Position numbers and translations under genes: made by a program. Positions 21,681-31,722 of a stretch of 64,000 nt of DNA are shown here, one piece after another. A model generated the notes under the pieces. It saw only the letters and a program-made list of their open reading frames with translations. It was not told the origin of the DNA and ran no database searches. Numbering within the stretch: position 1 is the first letter of the stretch; each line of letters starts with the position of its first letter. Source of the DNA: Entamoeba histolytica HM-1:IMSS (Eukaryota > Evosea > Mastigamoebida > Endamoebidae); the NCBI RefSeq assembly GCF_000208925.1, contig NW_001914862.1, forward strand, positions 1 to 64,000, read 5' to 3'.

Positions 21681-22413
21681 ATGACAACAAGAATCAATAT
21701 CCCAAAAGAAAGAAATGACAAGTTAGAATGGAAACGGCTTATTGTTGTTTTAGAAAATGCTCCACTTGAGCCTGTTAAAGTTGGGGCTGTTTATAAATTA
21801 GCATCAACTGATTCTCCAAATACATTAAAGGATTTACAAAAAAGAGGAAAAGATACTACAATATATCGTCCTGATATTCTTCATTATGTTTGTTATTTAT
21901 TAAATAATATTTTTATTTTAATTCTAATATTATTAGACATTATTAACATTACTTGACAGTCCATTAAATAAAGCTGGTATGTTACAAATATTTATTAGAA
22001 CATATAATAACACTCTGATTGAAGTTAATCCACAACTTCGTATTCCAAGAACATATAAAAGATTTGCTGGATTAATGGTTCAATTACTTCATAAATTATC
22101 AATTCATGCAGCTGATGGACCTGATAAATTACTTTCTGTTATAAAGAATCCTGTTACTCAATATTTCCCACCAGGTGCTAAAGTTTTTGGATTATCTTAT
22201 GCTTCAGAAAAATTAGTTGATATTAACCAAAGTGTTGCAGAAGCAGTTAAGGATGATAATTGTGCTGTTTTTGTTATTGGAGCTTTTGCACATGGACATA
22301 TTAATATTGATTATACTGATATTACTTTATCAATTTCAAATTATCCATTATCAGCTGCTTGTGTTGCTGGTAAAGTTTGTTCTGCATTTGAGAAATTATG
22401 GGGTGTTCTTTGA
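21681..22413 (+). CDS. EMG1: EMG1/Nep1, 18S rRNA N1-pseudouridine methyltransferase, two exons
   Basis: Exons 21681-21887 and 21937-22413 (49-base GTTTGT...TTAG intron, phase 0) give 227 residues. The splice recreates the family's LLTLLDSPLNKAG segment, split in the genomic frames. The second exon carries IEVNPQLRIPRTYKRFAG, MVQLLHKLSIHAADG and DKLLSVIKNPV, all characteristic of Nep1. EMG1 is a SPOUT-class enzyme that methylates a pseudouridine of 18S rRNA and is needed for 40S assembly. The C-terminal YPLSAACVAGKVCSAFEKLWGVL is the usual ending. Nucleolar location is inferred from the family. Confidence 0.96.
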
Positions 22414-23971
22414 TTAATTTATCTCTATATTTTTTAGTTTAATATATGTTTTTTGGGGTTTTACAAAGTCAATAGATAGAATGTTTGAATATTGTAACTT
22501 TAATATTATTTTTAGGTTCTAATACACATCATCAAAACTAAAAATATATTCCAAAAAAATAATAAACACAACAATTAAACTAAAAATTATTACTATATTT
22601 ATTATTATATTGTTATTTTAATAGTAAAGAATTTTATTATTAAATCATTCATAAAAATAATAAAATACATATAGTAATAATAGAAGAAATATTAGTAGTA
22701 TAAAAATATAAACCAAAGAATGAGTTGGTGGTTATATTTTTAGAAGATATTTTATTTAATTTTAAATTATCCTAACTCATTTTATGATAAAATATTATTT
22801 TTTTATTGTAGTTATTATATTATGTATTTTCTGTTTTTTTTGTAGTTATTGTAAAATAGAACTAACAAATTCTTTAATATTTTTATTTATGCATGTTAAT
22901 TTAATGGTTTATCTTTTGTAGGAAAGGAATTATTTAACCTCCATATTGTTGTATTAAAATATTATTAATACTTATTAATTAGCTTGGTATGTATATTAAA
23001 CATACTATACAAACTCTGCTTAACAATAAAAACTAGACTATTTGAAAGCATAATTTATACAACCTTTTGTTCTTTAGAAGAATAAATCCAAAATAAGAGT
23101 ATATAGCGTCTGAGTATAATGTACATTTCATGAAGAATATAAAAACAAGCAATGAAGAGAGTGGAAATTTATTTAATAAAAATAGAGTACTAATTAACTT
23201 AGTGATATTTATAATATATTATCCCAAAAAGGATTAATGAAAAGAGAATAAATAGATAAAAAATGTTTTTGAAAATATATTACTAAACTATAAAATTCAT
23301 AAAAATGGATTAATAAATGAATAAAGAAAATTAATTATTTTTTAATAACATCAAAAATATGAATGTCAATATGCTTAATTATACTGATTTATATTATTAA
23401 TGGTTCAAATAAGTAAGTTTAATAAATAATAAGTTTCATTTTCTTATTTATAAATGTTGTTAAGTATTATATTGAAAAACAAATTAGTGTGAAATAACTA
23501 TGAATTAAAACTTCTTATACAATATAATATTATTTGATATTACATATAGTTTGTTTTTGTTATGACGTATTAATGTTATTGATTTGTTCTAAACAATAAA
23601 AAATAAAATTTTTACATAATAAAGCGTTTGTTTTGCTTTACCACTACATTGTGTTAGTTTATTTTTTTGGTTTTATGTGTCTCAATATTTTACAAGAGAA
23701 TTTAGTGTTGATTCTTGAAACAACAACTAAGTATAAATACAATACATTGACTAGAAGTGGATTAAATTAATCATCTCATTTAACTTATTTTTCTTCTTTT
23801 GTACATTACTCTTCTCCTATTTGATTCTTTGCCGAATGGTATTAAACGTATGTTCTTAGTTCCTGAAAATAGTAAGATCATTAATTTTTAATTCAGTGGT
23901 GTTTGTTAGATTTTCCATTTGCTGAAACAATACCCTGATCTAAAAAAGATTTTAGGTTTTTTCATTTTTCA
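22414..23971. other. A+T-rich intergenic region
   Basis: About 1.55 kb between two genes on the same strand. Homopolymer-rich sequence without protein-like frames. No RNA gene or mobile element that I can support. A poorly conserved promoter for RPA12 should lie in the last 100 bases. Confidence 0.5.
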
Positions 23972-24471
23972 ATGTCTAATTGGAAAGAAGTAATTGGAAC
24001 AATTCCATCTAGTTTTTGTCCACGTTGTGGTACATACCTTATTCTTTCAGACAGTGGAGATATTGTATGTGATGTGTGTCATTTTGTTATCAGTGCAGAT
24101 CGTTTGTTATTATCTATACTTTTTATAAAGAAATAAACAATTGAAATGAGTGAATTGGATTGAAAATGAAACGCTTGTTCTTCTTGTTGTTAAAATCGTA
24201 AAGAAAGAGTTAGACATTTACATAAATTATAGAATTCAAATACAACCCAATTGAAACAACATCTTCAATATTTGAGATGAGTAATAAAAAACGTATTGAT
24301 TCAAAAATTAAAGAAATTTTACCAACAGGTGCTATTGTATACGAAAAATGTCCTAATTGTGGAAATGAAACAATGCATTATCACTCTGCACAAGTTAGAT
24401 CTGTTGATGAAGGTCAAACTGTTTATTATGAATGTCCTAATTGTGGTCATCAAGAAACTGTTAATACATAA
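23972..24471 (+). CDS. RPA12: RNA polymerase I subunit RPA12, two exons
   Basis: Exons 23972-24101 and 24233-24471 join across a 131-base GTTTGT...ATAG intron (phase 1) to give 122 residues, the normal length of the family. The first exon has the N-terminal zinc ribbon FCPRC...VCDVC. The second has a TFIIS-type zinc ribbon: KCPNC...YYECPNC with the invariant RSVDEG, whose Asp-Glu sits at the tip of the hairpin that reaches the polymerase active site to stimulate RNA cleavage. A start at the internal ATG 24277 would lose the first ribbon and linker. Known function: Pol I transcript cleavage and termination in the nucleolus. Confidence 0.93.
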
Positions 24472-24598
24472 TTTGATAAAGAAAGTTTTGATTGACTGAT
24501 TATTTTGTTTTTTTTCGTTTTATCATTTTAACTACAATAAGATTCTATCTTATCATATTAAAACAGTATGTCGTTTTCTTATTATTTCATTCATTCTA

Positions 24599-24849
24599 AT
24601 GGAAACATCATCACCTATTCAAGAATCTTCTTGTCTTCATCAAGTTTGTTGAATTTTATCTATAAAAACAATATAACTTAATTAAAGTAGTCAGACTATG
24701 TTTCTTCTTTATTAGATATTGAATGCTCAGTATCAGCTCATATTGGTTATTCTAATAATGAGTATGACGACTGGATTCCTTTTGACAAAAATGCATTTCA
24801 ACATTCAATATCATATCCATACAAACAAACCCAATCTATTCAGAAATAA
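24599..24849 (+). CDS. Small two-exon gene, 67-residue unknown protein
   Basis: Exon 1 (24599-24643, 15 codons) is followed by a 47-base GTTTGT...GTAG intron and exon 2 (24691-24849). Both are open and in phase 0, and the predicted product has a normal, non-low-complexity composition (for example NNEYDDWIPFDKNAF). No signal peptide or known motif. The coincidence of a consensus donor, typical intron length and a 53-codon open second exon supports a real gene. An alternative ATG at 24568 in another frame reads through neither exon. It lies between RPA12 and the convergent AGC kinase. Confidence 0.55.
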
Positions 24850-25115
24850 CAGAGAATAATTTTAAAAGTATTGAAGAAACAACTACAAACACATCCAAAT
24901 AATAATTAATAAATAATTTTTTAATCAATTTCTTTAAATGATTTCAATGACATGATTTTCAGTAGAATTTAACCAAGTAATATAATAATTACATTTTTGT
25001 GTATAATTCTAATAAATAAAATTTTTAGTAATGATGTTTATTAACAAAAAATTGAAACATAAAGAAATTTAGTAAATTTATAATTAAAATATAGAAAAAA
25101 TAATTAATTCAGAAA

Positions 25116-26270
25116 TTACTTTGGAAGGGTGTCACCAAGAATGATCTGAGCTGGTGCTTTGTCTTGAGGTTGTTGAGGAGTGACTAATGTTGGTTGAGTA
25201 TTCTTAGCAAGTTCTTCTAGTTTTTCAATTTCACCATCATCCTTTAAGTCGTTAAAATGATGTGTATCTTCTGGACCATGAACCTCAGGAACAATAGGAG
25301 GTGGGATATTTCTAATTAATTGAAATTTAACACTCCTAAAGAACTTATGTGATTTAATTTCTTCAGCACCTTTTTTTGTACCTAAACGACGTTCAGGGTC
25401 AGTTACAAGTAACTTTTTAATTAAATCACGAGCACTTGAAGAAACTGGATATGTCCAATTTTTTGGGAAAAGGACTTCACCATCAAGAATTTGAGAAAAG
25501 ACTTGGTCTCTATTTCTTGAAAAGAATGGTGTTCTTCCATAAAGAATTTCATACATGAATATACCAAATGTCCACCAATCAACTGACCCTGAATGACCAT
25601 AACCAACAATAACTTCAGGTGCTAAATACTCTGCAGTTCCAACAAAAGAATTTGTGATAAAAGATGGTTCTTTTTTAAATTGTTCTTTAACATTAAGAAG
25701 AGCCTGAGACATAGTAGATCCTTTAGAAGGGCCAGTCTTACTTAAATCAAAATCAGATAACATAATATGACCGTTTCCATTTAACAATACATTTTCAGGT
25801 TTTAAATCTCTATATATAATACCATTTAAGTGTAAATATTCTAAGGCTAATAAAACTTCAGCCAAATAAAATTTTGCAGTTTCTTCTTGAAGACATCTAT
25901 GTGGGGTTTCTTTTAATGTATGATAAAAGTCACCTCCAGAACAGTAGTCCATAATGAAATAGAAACATGTTTCAGTAGCAAAAGACCAATACAAATGAAC
26001 AATAAATGGATGTCTGGTTGTTAAAAGAATTTCTCTTTCTGTTGTAACACGGTTAGTTTTATTTCTTTCTTCCATTTGTTTTTTAATAAGTATTTTCATT
26101 GCAAAGTAATGATTTGTTCCTTTCAACTGAACAAGATATACTCTTCCAACATTTCCCATTCCAATTAATTTTACTTTTCTGAAACTATCTACAGTAACGA
26201 TTTGCGGTAAATCGGATTGACTTTGACATACTGCATCACTAGCTATTGATTGTTCTGGATTTGTTGCCAT
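25116..26270 (-). CDS. AGC kinase of the DFD class (Nrc-2/Kin82/AGC-VIII-like)
   Basis: A 384-residue intronless kinase. Glycine loop GMGNVGRV (37-44), ATP lysine K59, YRDLKPEN with catalytic D155. The metal-binding motif is DFD (173-175) rather than DFG. Together with an expanded activation segment (about 177-205) and SFVGTAEYLAPE at 208-219, this is the known signature of fungal Nrc-2/Kin82/Fpk and plant AGC-VIII kinases, which are active despite DFD. Known relatives regulate phospholipid flippases and polarised growth; the role here is inference. The C-terminus lacks an obvious F-x-x-F hydrophobic motif. A purine/pyrimidine-asymmetric leader lies upstream (26271-26400). Confidence 0.9.
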   Translation of the reverse strand: MATNPEQSIASDAVCQSQSDLPQIVTVDSFRKVKLIGMGNVGRVYLVQLKGTNHYFAMKILIKKQMEERNKTNRVTTEREILLTTRHPFIVHLYWSFATETCFYFIMDYCSGGDFYHTLKETPHRCLQEETAKFYLAEVLLALEYLHLNGIIYRDLKPENVLLNGNGHIMLSDFDLSKTGPSKGSTMSQALLNVKEQFKKEPSFITNSFVGTAEYLAPEVIVGYGHSGSVDWWTFGIFMYEILYGRTPFFSRNRDQVFSQILDGEVLFPKNWTYPVSSSARDLIKKLLVTDPERRLGTKKGAEEIKSHKFFRSVKFQLIRNIPPPIVPEVHGPEDTHHFNDLKDDGEIEKLEELAKNTQPTLVTPQQPQDKAPAQIILGDTLPK

Positions 26271-26692
26271 TCCTTGAGATATTAGTTCTCGATCTCATTC
26301 TTTTCATTTTGTATTTTTTCCTTTTTAGTTAATCTCTATTTTTATTTTTATTTTTTTTGATTTCATCTTTTTTTCCTATCCCTTCCCTTTCTTTATCTTA
26401 CCAATTTTTATATTCATTTCTTCTAACTCTATTAGTTTTAAGCTAATTTTCTTATTACTTTTCAATCATTTATTGTTTTCTTTTCTTTTGATATTCAAAG
26501 GGTTAAAATATAGTTTATTTTAATAATTAATAAATAATAATTTTTAATAGTTAAATTTAGATGGAATAAGAGAGGTCTTTAGATTATTGTTTCTCAATAG
26601 TTATTTCATCAAATGAATAATTAAGAAACATTTTTCAGAGTTTCGTTTTATTTTTTCTTTAAAAATACAAATGTTATGAATAACAAAAAAGA
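26271..26692. other. Intergenic, pyrimidine-rich on the + strand
   Basis: Between two minus-strand genes. Positions 26300-26400 are nearly all T and C on the + strand, so the leader/promoter of the kinase on the minus strand is purine-rich. No gene seen. Confidence 0.5.
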
Positions 26693-28159
26693 TTAATAAG
26701 CAGATTCCATATCTAAACTAGATTCTGATTCTGTGTCGAGGAAGAACCTCAATACTACAGCAGCCATTTTTGAAGTTTCTGGGTCATGATGGTTTATGTA
26801 AACCTCAACACACCTTTTAGTTCCTGCTTCGATCAACTTTTCTACATAAACATTTTCACCATTTTGTGCAAGTGAAGCACCAACACAACAAATTTTAATT
26901 AAAGAAGATAAATACAGTTGTACTAATCTGTCATCTCTATTATCAAAGTCTGCAAAGATATAAAATAATTGATCCATTTGACAAAGGAAAAATACTTCTT
27001 GATCGTCTGCCATTACAAGGATATTAATTAACATCCATTTAATATTATTTTTTGATTCATCACTAAGAATTATATATTTTTGAATGAGCATTGGTACTAT
27101 TCCATTATTTATTAAGAGTTTTTTAAATGAATCAGAAACAACAAGATTTGAAGCAATAAATGTACATTGTTTTAATACATTATCATTTGTTTGTGGACTT
27201 GCAATAATTGATTTAATATACGAGAAAATATCATGCTTAATAAAATGATTAAAATATCGCTCATCTTCATAAGAATAAGCTTCAAGTATTTTAAGTATAG
27301 GTATAATGATTAAAGTATTTTTTTTTCTTAATAGTTTGAATAATAATTCAAATACATGAGACTCTACTAATAAATTAAATTGTTGTAAATTTCTTGATAT
27401 TGTATATATTCCCCAACAACTATCAGCTATTGCAGATTCACTTGATTCTTTTTCAAGTAATTGTATTGGTATTATATTACGAATAAAATCAATATTATAT
27501 TGTTTTGAAACAGAACGACATATATTACAAAAACACCATGCATAAGAATTTTGCAATGCTACACTTGTCATTGGTTGTTGATTAATTCTTGTCATTATTT
27601 CTATAAATCCCATTTGAAACACAATTGTTGTAAGTTCTTTTGATTCAATAATTAAATTTGAAAAGAATGACAAAGCCATTGAAACAATTTCTGAATTTTC
27701 ATCTTTTAAATAATATCCCATAATTGTTAATATTCCACCAGTAATCAATGGATTAAGTAGTCCTTCAGATAATGCAGAAATATTAGTAAATATATGAATT
27801 GAATATTTTATTTCTGGAAATGTTAAATTAGTTTGTTGTAATAATGGGCGTAGTGTCATTGTTACATCCATAACTTTATCTACAGTGACTGTGTCATTTT
27901 TCCAATTTCGAGTTACATAACATAATTCCTTCAATACTTGAATTTTAAGCTCTTGATTTTCGTTTTTAATTCCTTCGTTTAATAACGAAAGTAATTGTTC
28001 TATTGGTCGAGTTGATTTAATTGGAGTATTCTCTCCAAGATCAATTACTCTCTTTTCATTTTGAAATTTCTTTCTTCGTTCTGTCCTCAATGAAGAAATT
28101 TGCAACAGACGTGTTTTAACTTGTTCATCAAGTGATTTATTATCTCTTCCTATATTCAT
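26693..28159 (-). CDS. Importin-alpha-like armadillo-repeat nuclear transport receptor
   Basis: A 488-residue intronless protein made of armadillo repeats. The N-terminus has a short basic cluster (LRTERRKKFQNEKR) resembling the importin-beta-binding region. Trp/Asn ladder positions typical of cargo-binding repeats are seen in part: SYAWCFCNICRS keeps W...N, while SCWGIYTISR has Thr for Asn and NNIKWMLINIL keeps the Trp. The acidic C-terminus (ESESSLDMESA) fits the CAS-binding end. Family function: carries proteins with classical nuclear localisation signals together with importin-beta. Divergent from textbook importin-alpha, so reduced or altered cargo binding is possible. Confidence 0.82.
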   Translation of the reverse strand: MNIGRDNKSLDEQVKTRLLQISSLRTERRKKFQNEKRVIDLGENTPIKSTRPIEQLLSLLNEGIKNENQELKIQVLKELCYVTRNWKNDTVTVDKVMDVTMTLRPLLQQTNLTFPEIKYSIHIFTNISALSEGLLNPLITGGILTIMGYYLKDENSEIVSMALSFFSNLIIESKELTTIVFQMGFIEIMTRINQQPMTSVALQNSYAWCFCNICRSVSKQYNIDFIRNIIPIQLLEKESSESAIADSCWGIYTISRNLQQFNLLVESHVFELLFKLLRKKNTLIIIPILKILEAYSYEDERYFNHFIKHDIFSYIKSIIASPQTNDNVLKQCTFIASNLVVSDSFKKLLINNGIVPMLIQKYIILSDESKNNIKWMLINILVMADDQEVFFLCQMDQLFYIFADFDNRDDRLVQLYLSSLIKICCVGASLAQNGENVYVEKLIEAGTKRCVEVYINHHDPETSKMAAVVLRFFLDTESESSLDMESAY

Positions 28160-28809
28160 ATTATTTTCTTATTCAGTTCTTTTTTTTTCTCCTTTTTTCT
28201 TTCCTTTTTACAATTGTTTTTTTTTCCGTGTTTAAGACATTTTCTTTTTATGTTTTATTTTTTATTTCAATATGTTCAGATAAATTCTTTGAAAAATAAC
28301 CTTTTTATTATACAACAAACTTATATAAATAATATTTATACTAATTTTTAGTGTGTTGGATAATCAGAATTAAGTAATAGTAAGTGTGTATTGAAGTGAT
28401 TAATTCTTTGATTATTATTTTTATTTTAAACTTCTTAACTTTGAATGATTTTTTCAACCCCTTTAACGCGTTGTTTTATCATATCAAAATAACTTTTACA
28501 AACAAAAAAATTATTAAGAGTCAAACTACTTCTGAAATTAGATATTTCTTTCTTATCTTAACATTCAATTGAACCAAATTTAAGTTGAAAATCTTTTTCA
28601 AAGAAGAGAAAATTAATATGACACTGTTTTTTCATAACGAGAATTTATCAAACAAAGTCTATTGTATTTACCTTAAATACAATTTAGTTTTTAGTGTTTT
28701 ATTTTCTTTGTTATGTTGAGTTAAATTAATAAGAATTTCATAAATGATTCATTAATTATTATATTCTTATGTTTTCTAAAATAAAAAAAGTAAAACTTGT
28801 TTTTTATAT
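28160..28809. other. A+T-rich region between divergent genes
   Basis: About 650 bases. T-rich near the importin-like gene (28160-28260). A 62-codon frame at 28384-28572 has low-complexity composition and no support. Presumed to hold both promoters. Confidence 0.5.
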
Positions 28810-29700
28810 ATGACTGAGAAATACATAGAAAAAATGTGTTGTGTTGATAAAAAGTATAGTCATTACGTTTGCCCTCGTTGTCATCAAGGAGTTTGTTCTG
28901 TGAAATGCTATCAAACACACAACAATGGAAATTGTTTTAATTCATTTAGTAGTAATGAGATTAATCAATTAATGAAATTTAAAATTAAAGAAGATGAAAT
29001 TCAATCATTTAGAGATGTTCTTCAAAAAGATGGCAAAGTAGACACAGAAAAGTATGACACTAAAGATATTGATGATATGCTTCTAAGAAAAATTGAGTCT
29101 GGTGAAATAAATGATATTAACCAATTAAAAGCAATATTGTCTCAAGATCAGATACAAAAATTCGAAAGAAATTTAACTAAATTATGCCAACAACAGATAG
29201 AGCAATATGTGCCATGGTATTTGTCAATTTCTTCATCAAATCTACCTAGAGAAATAATGACTAGCATTAATGTTAGTAAAGTATCTCCAGTGGTAGTTCA
29301 ATGTATTGATTGTTGTTGTGTTGTTTATATTGCTTTGACGAGACTGTATGTTTCTACTGAAATATTTGATGTTTATTCCTCAGAAATAGATGTCCAATTA
29401 CAAGAATTACTTCCATTCCTTTATCAAAGATATCCAACAGTATTTCCAAATGACTATATTTATTACGTAATTGACTGGATGAAAAAAAATGAATATATAG
29501 AAAATATTCCTCAGACAGCTTCTCTTATTCGTGGGGATTACCAAATTATTAAAGAAGATATTTATTTAGTTTCTTTACTTATTTCTCATCTTCACCAATT
29601 TTATTCACAATTTCCCTTAATATCTAAGAAGTTAGAATTTTATTATGCATTTGTAAATACTCAAGAATACAGAAGTATTACAATATCATATATTAACTAG
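28810..29700 (+). CDS. HIT-type zinc finger protein, ZNHIT2-like
   Basis: A 296-residue protein. The N-terminus is a zf-HIT finger: C10/C11, then VCPRC (21-24), VCSVKCYQTH (28-37) and C42. Downstream, the segment LSQDQIQKFERNLTK...QYVPWYL resembles the conserved ZNHIT2 block with an Ile/Leu-x-PWW-like motif. In other eukaryotes ZNHIT2 works with the RUVBL1/2 and R2TP complexes in assembling U5 snRNP (PRP8). The rest is helical. A BCD1-type assignment is the main alternative. Starts cleanly at the first ATG, which is preceded by a T/A-rich leader. Confidence 0.78.
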   Translation: MTEKYIEKMCCVDKKYSHYVCPRCHQGVCSVKCYQTHNNGNCFNSFSSNEINQLMKFKIKEDEIQSFRDVLQKDGKVDTEKYDTKDIDDMLLRKIESGEINDINQLKAILSQDQIQKFERNLTKLCQQQIEQYVPWYLSISSSNLPREIMTSINVSKVSPVVVQCIDCCCVVYIALTRLYVSTEIFDVYSSEIDVQLQELLPFLYQRYPTVFPNDYIYYVIDWMKKNEYIENIPQTASLIRGDYQIIKEDIYLVSLLISHLHQFYSQFPLISKKLEFYYAFVNTQEYRSITISYIN

Positions 29701-29879
29701 ATGAGAAAATAAAAGAAGAGACAAAAACATGAAAGAAAATCATAATACATTAAAAAGGAAAAAATAAATTTTAGATTTTTTTATTTATTTTGATTTGTAT
29801 AGTAAAAATATAAAAAAAAGCTAATTATCACTGTGGCTTAGTTTCTTTTTTTCATAAGAAACTTGTTAATAACTAATAA

Positions 29880-31659
29880 ATGAAACCATCAGGACCACTT
29901 TCTGATGTTAAAGATGAACGTACAATTATTACTTCTAAGGTAGTTGTTTGTTTATTGAGTTAATAATTAAAGAAGTCTGACATTTATTTAATAGAATAAC
30001 ATTCGATTATTTTCAAAGTATTGTTATAATTGTGTATTAAACAATGAAGGTGTTTATGTTTGTTTGACAACCAAAACGATTTTTCTTATAATTAAAGTGT
30101 GTTAATAATAAAATCTAATATTACAGCAACTTCACTTAATATTATCAGATATTTTGTATTATGGAATTACTGATGAAAGTATTATGTTTCTTGTTATTGA
30201 CCTTTTTCAAAACAAATTTAGATTTGTAGAAGATAAATACAATTATGGGAGTGTATTTATAATGTTGAATATACTCAGTGTAAGATTACTTAATTGTCCA
30301 CAGTCATTGTTTCAGGCTGTTACTAGACTAAAAGATTATTACAGAGCTTCTATTCCTTATGTATCTGTTGATCAAATGAGTTCTCCAGAAAAAGAACAAT
30401 ATTGTGAACGTTATTTAGATGGTTTTGGATATCGATACACGGAGCATTGGGTTTTAGACAATTCTAAACCAACATTTAGTTATTCTATTTCTTTATTACA
30501 CCAAATATTAGATGATAGAAATCATCACTATAACATTTATACAATTATGTATACATTTATGACTCCAGAATTCACCAAACATAAAACGTTTGTTGATCTA
30601 TTTGAAGAAATTTTTGTGAGGATTAATAATAAAACCAATTTAAGTTTGTCATGAAAGTGATTATTTTAAAAATACACTCATTTTTTATAGAGTCATTTGT
30701 TTCATTAATTAAAAAAAGGATAATGGAAACTGATATTGATAAACAATATTTCTCTTTTCAACAACTTGATTATATTAAGTTACTACTCGTAAATGCTTAT
30801 AAAAAGTTGAATGACTCTTCTGTTTTAGAAAAGAAGGAATATTTTTGTTTTCAAGATATCAAAAATCTTAGAGAAGAAATTAAAAAAGGAAGTAACATCA
30901 ATGATTATATCACAAAAAAAATCTTTGACGTTGAAAGATCAACAAATTATAGTACTACCAAGAAACACAACGAAAATTATCATATAGTTAGTTCAGGAGT
31001 TGAGGAAATAAATTGTTATCCAAGAAGAGAAGTTCATTACTCAAGAAGAGGAATTGGGAGTCATAATAGGTCTCATTCTAGACCAAGTGACAAACAAACA
31101 CAATATCCAGAACGAGAATTTTATGGTGGACTAGAGGAAAACAAAAGAAAAAAATTCCAGAGAAAACAATTAATTAAAGAAATAATATTAGATGATAACA
31201 AATTTGATGTTCAGTTACTCAACAACGTAAGAGTTATTCAAGAAAGAACTGACACTTCTAAAGACATACAAGCATCTGGGATTATTACAACCACAGATGA
31301 TGATATTAAAACTTTTGATAAAAAAGAAGGAGAATTTGAGTTATTTGAAGATTCAAATTTAAGTTCAAGTAATGATGATGTTGAAGAAGCACTAACTACG
31401 AAAAATCATGTCTTTGCATCTATTGTTTGTTATTGTTTAGCATCAATGAGTTTTGTCAAAATCTTATCAATTATAGCATGTCCCACAAGAAATTAATGAG
31501 TTAGGGCTTGTTTCTTTAGCAAAAGAAGTGAGTCGTGTTAAAATGTATACATTTGATATTACAACAAGAGAGTTATTGATTGAATTTATGAATAATAGAA
31601 GTCTAAATTCTTTTATTTCATGTAGAGAAATGAGATTTGTTGAATGTAAAACCTTTTAA
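29880..31659 (+). CDS. Unknown 520-residue protein spread over five exons
   Basis: Exons 29880-29945, 29995-30057, 30127-30643, 30691-31424 and 31477-31659 are joined by GTTTGT introns of 49, 69, 47 and 52 bases (acceptors TAG, CAG, TAG, TAG), keeping one frame. Unspliced, the region looks like two separate genes with non-ATG or artificial starts. The first 220 residues are Tyr/Phe-rich and helical (YLDGFGYRYTEHWVL); the middle has a basic RRE/SRRG patch and an acidic low-complexity linker; the C-terminus is folded (LVSLAKEVSRVKMYTFDITTRE). I recognise no family. It has the most introns of any gene in the window. Confidence 0.7.
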
Positions 31660-31722
31660 TTGAATTGTTTAAACAAGAAAATAGGCTAAATTGCAGTTTT
31701 GAGTTGTTGAATACAACAATAT

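Noticed and set aside
25750..25760. DFD in place of DFG as evidence of a dead kinase
   Set aside because: DFD with this activation segment is the normal form in a known active AGC subfamily.
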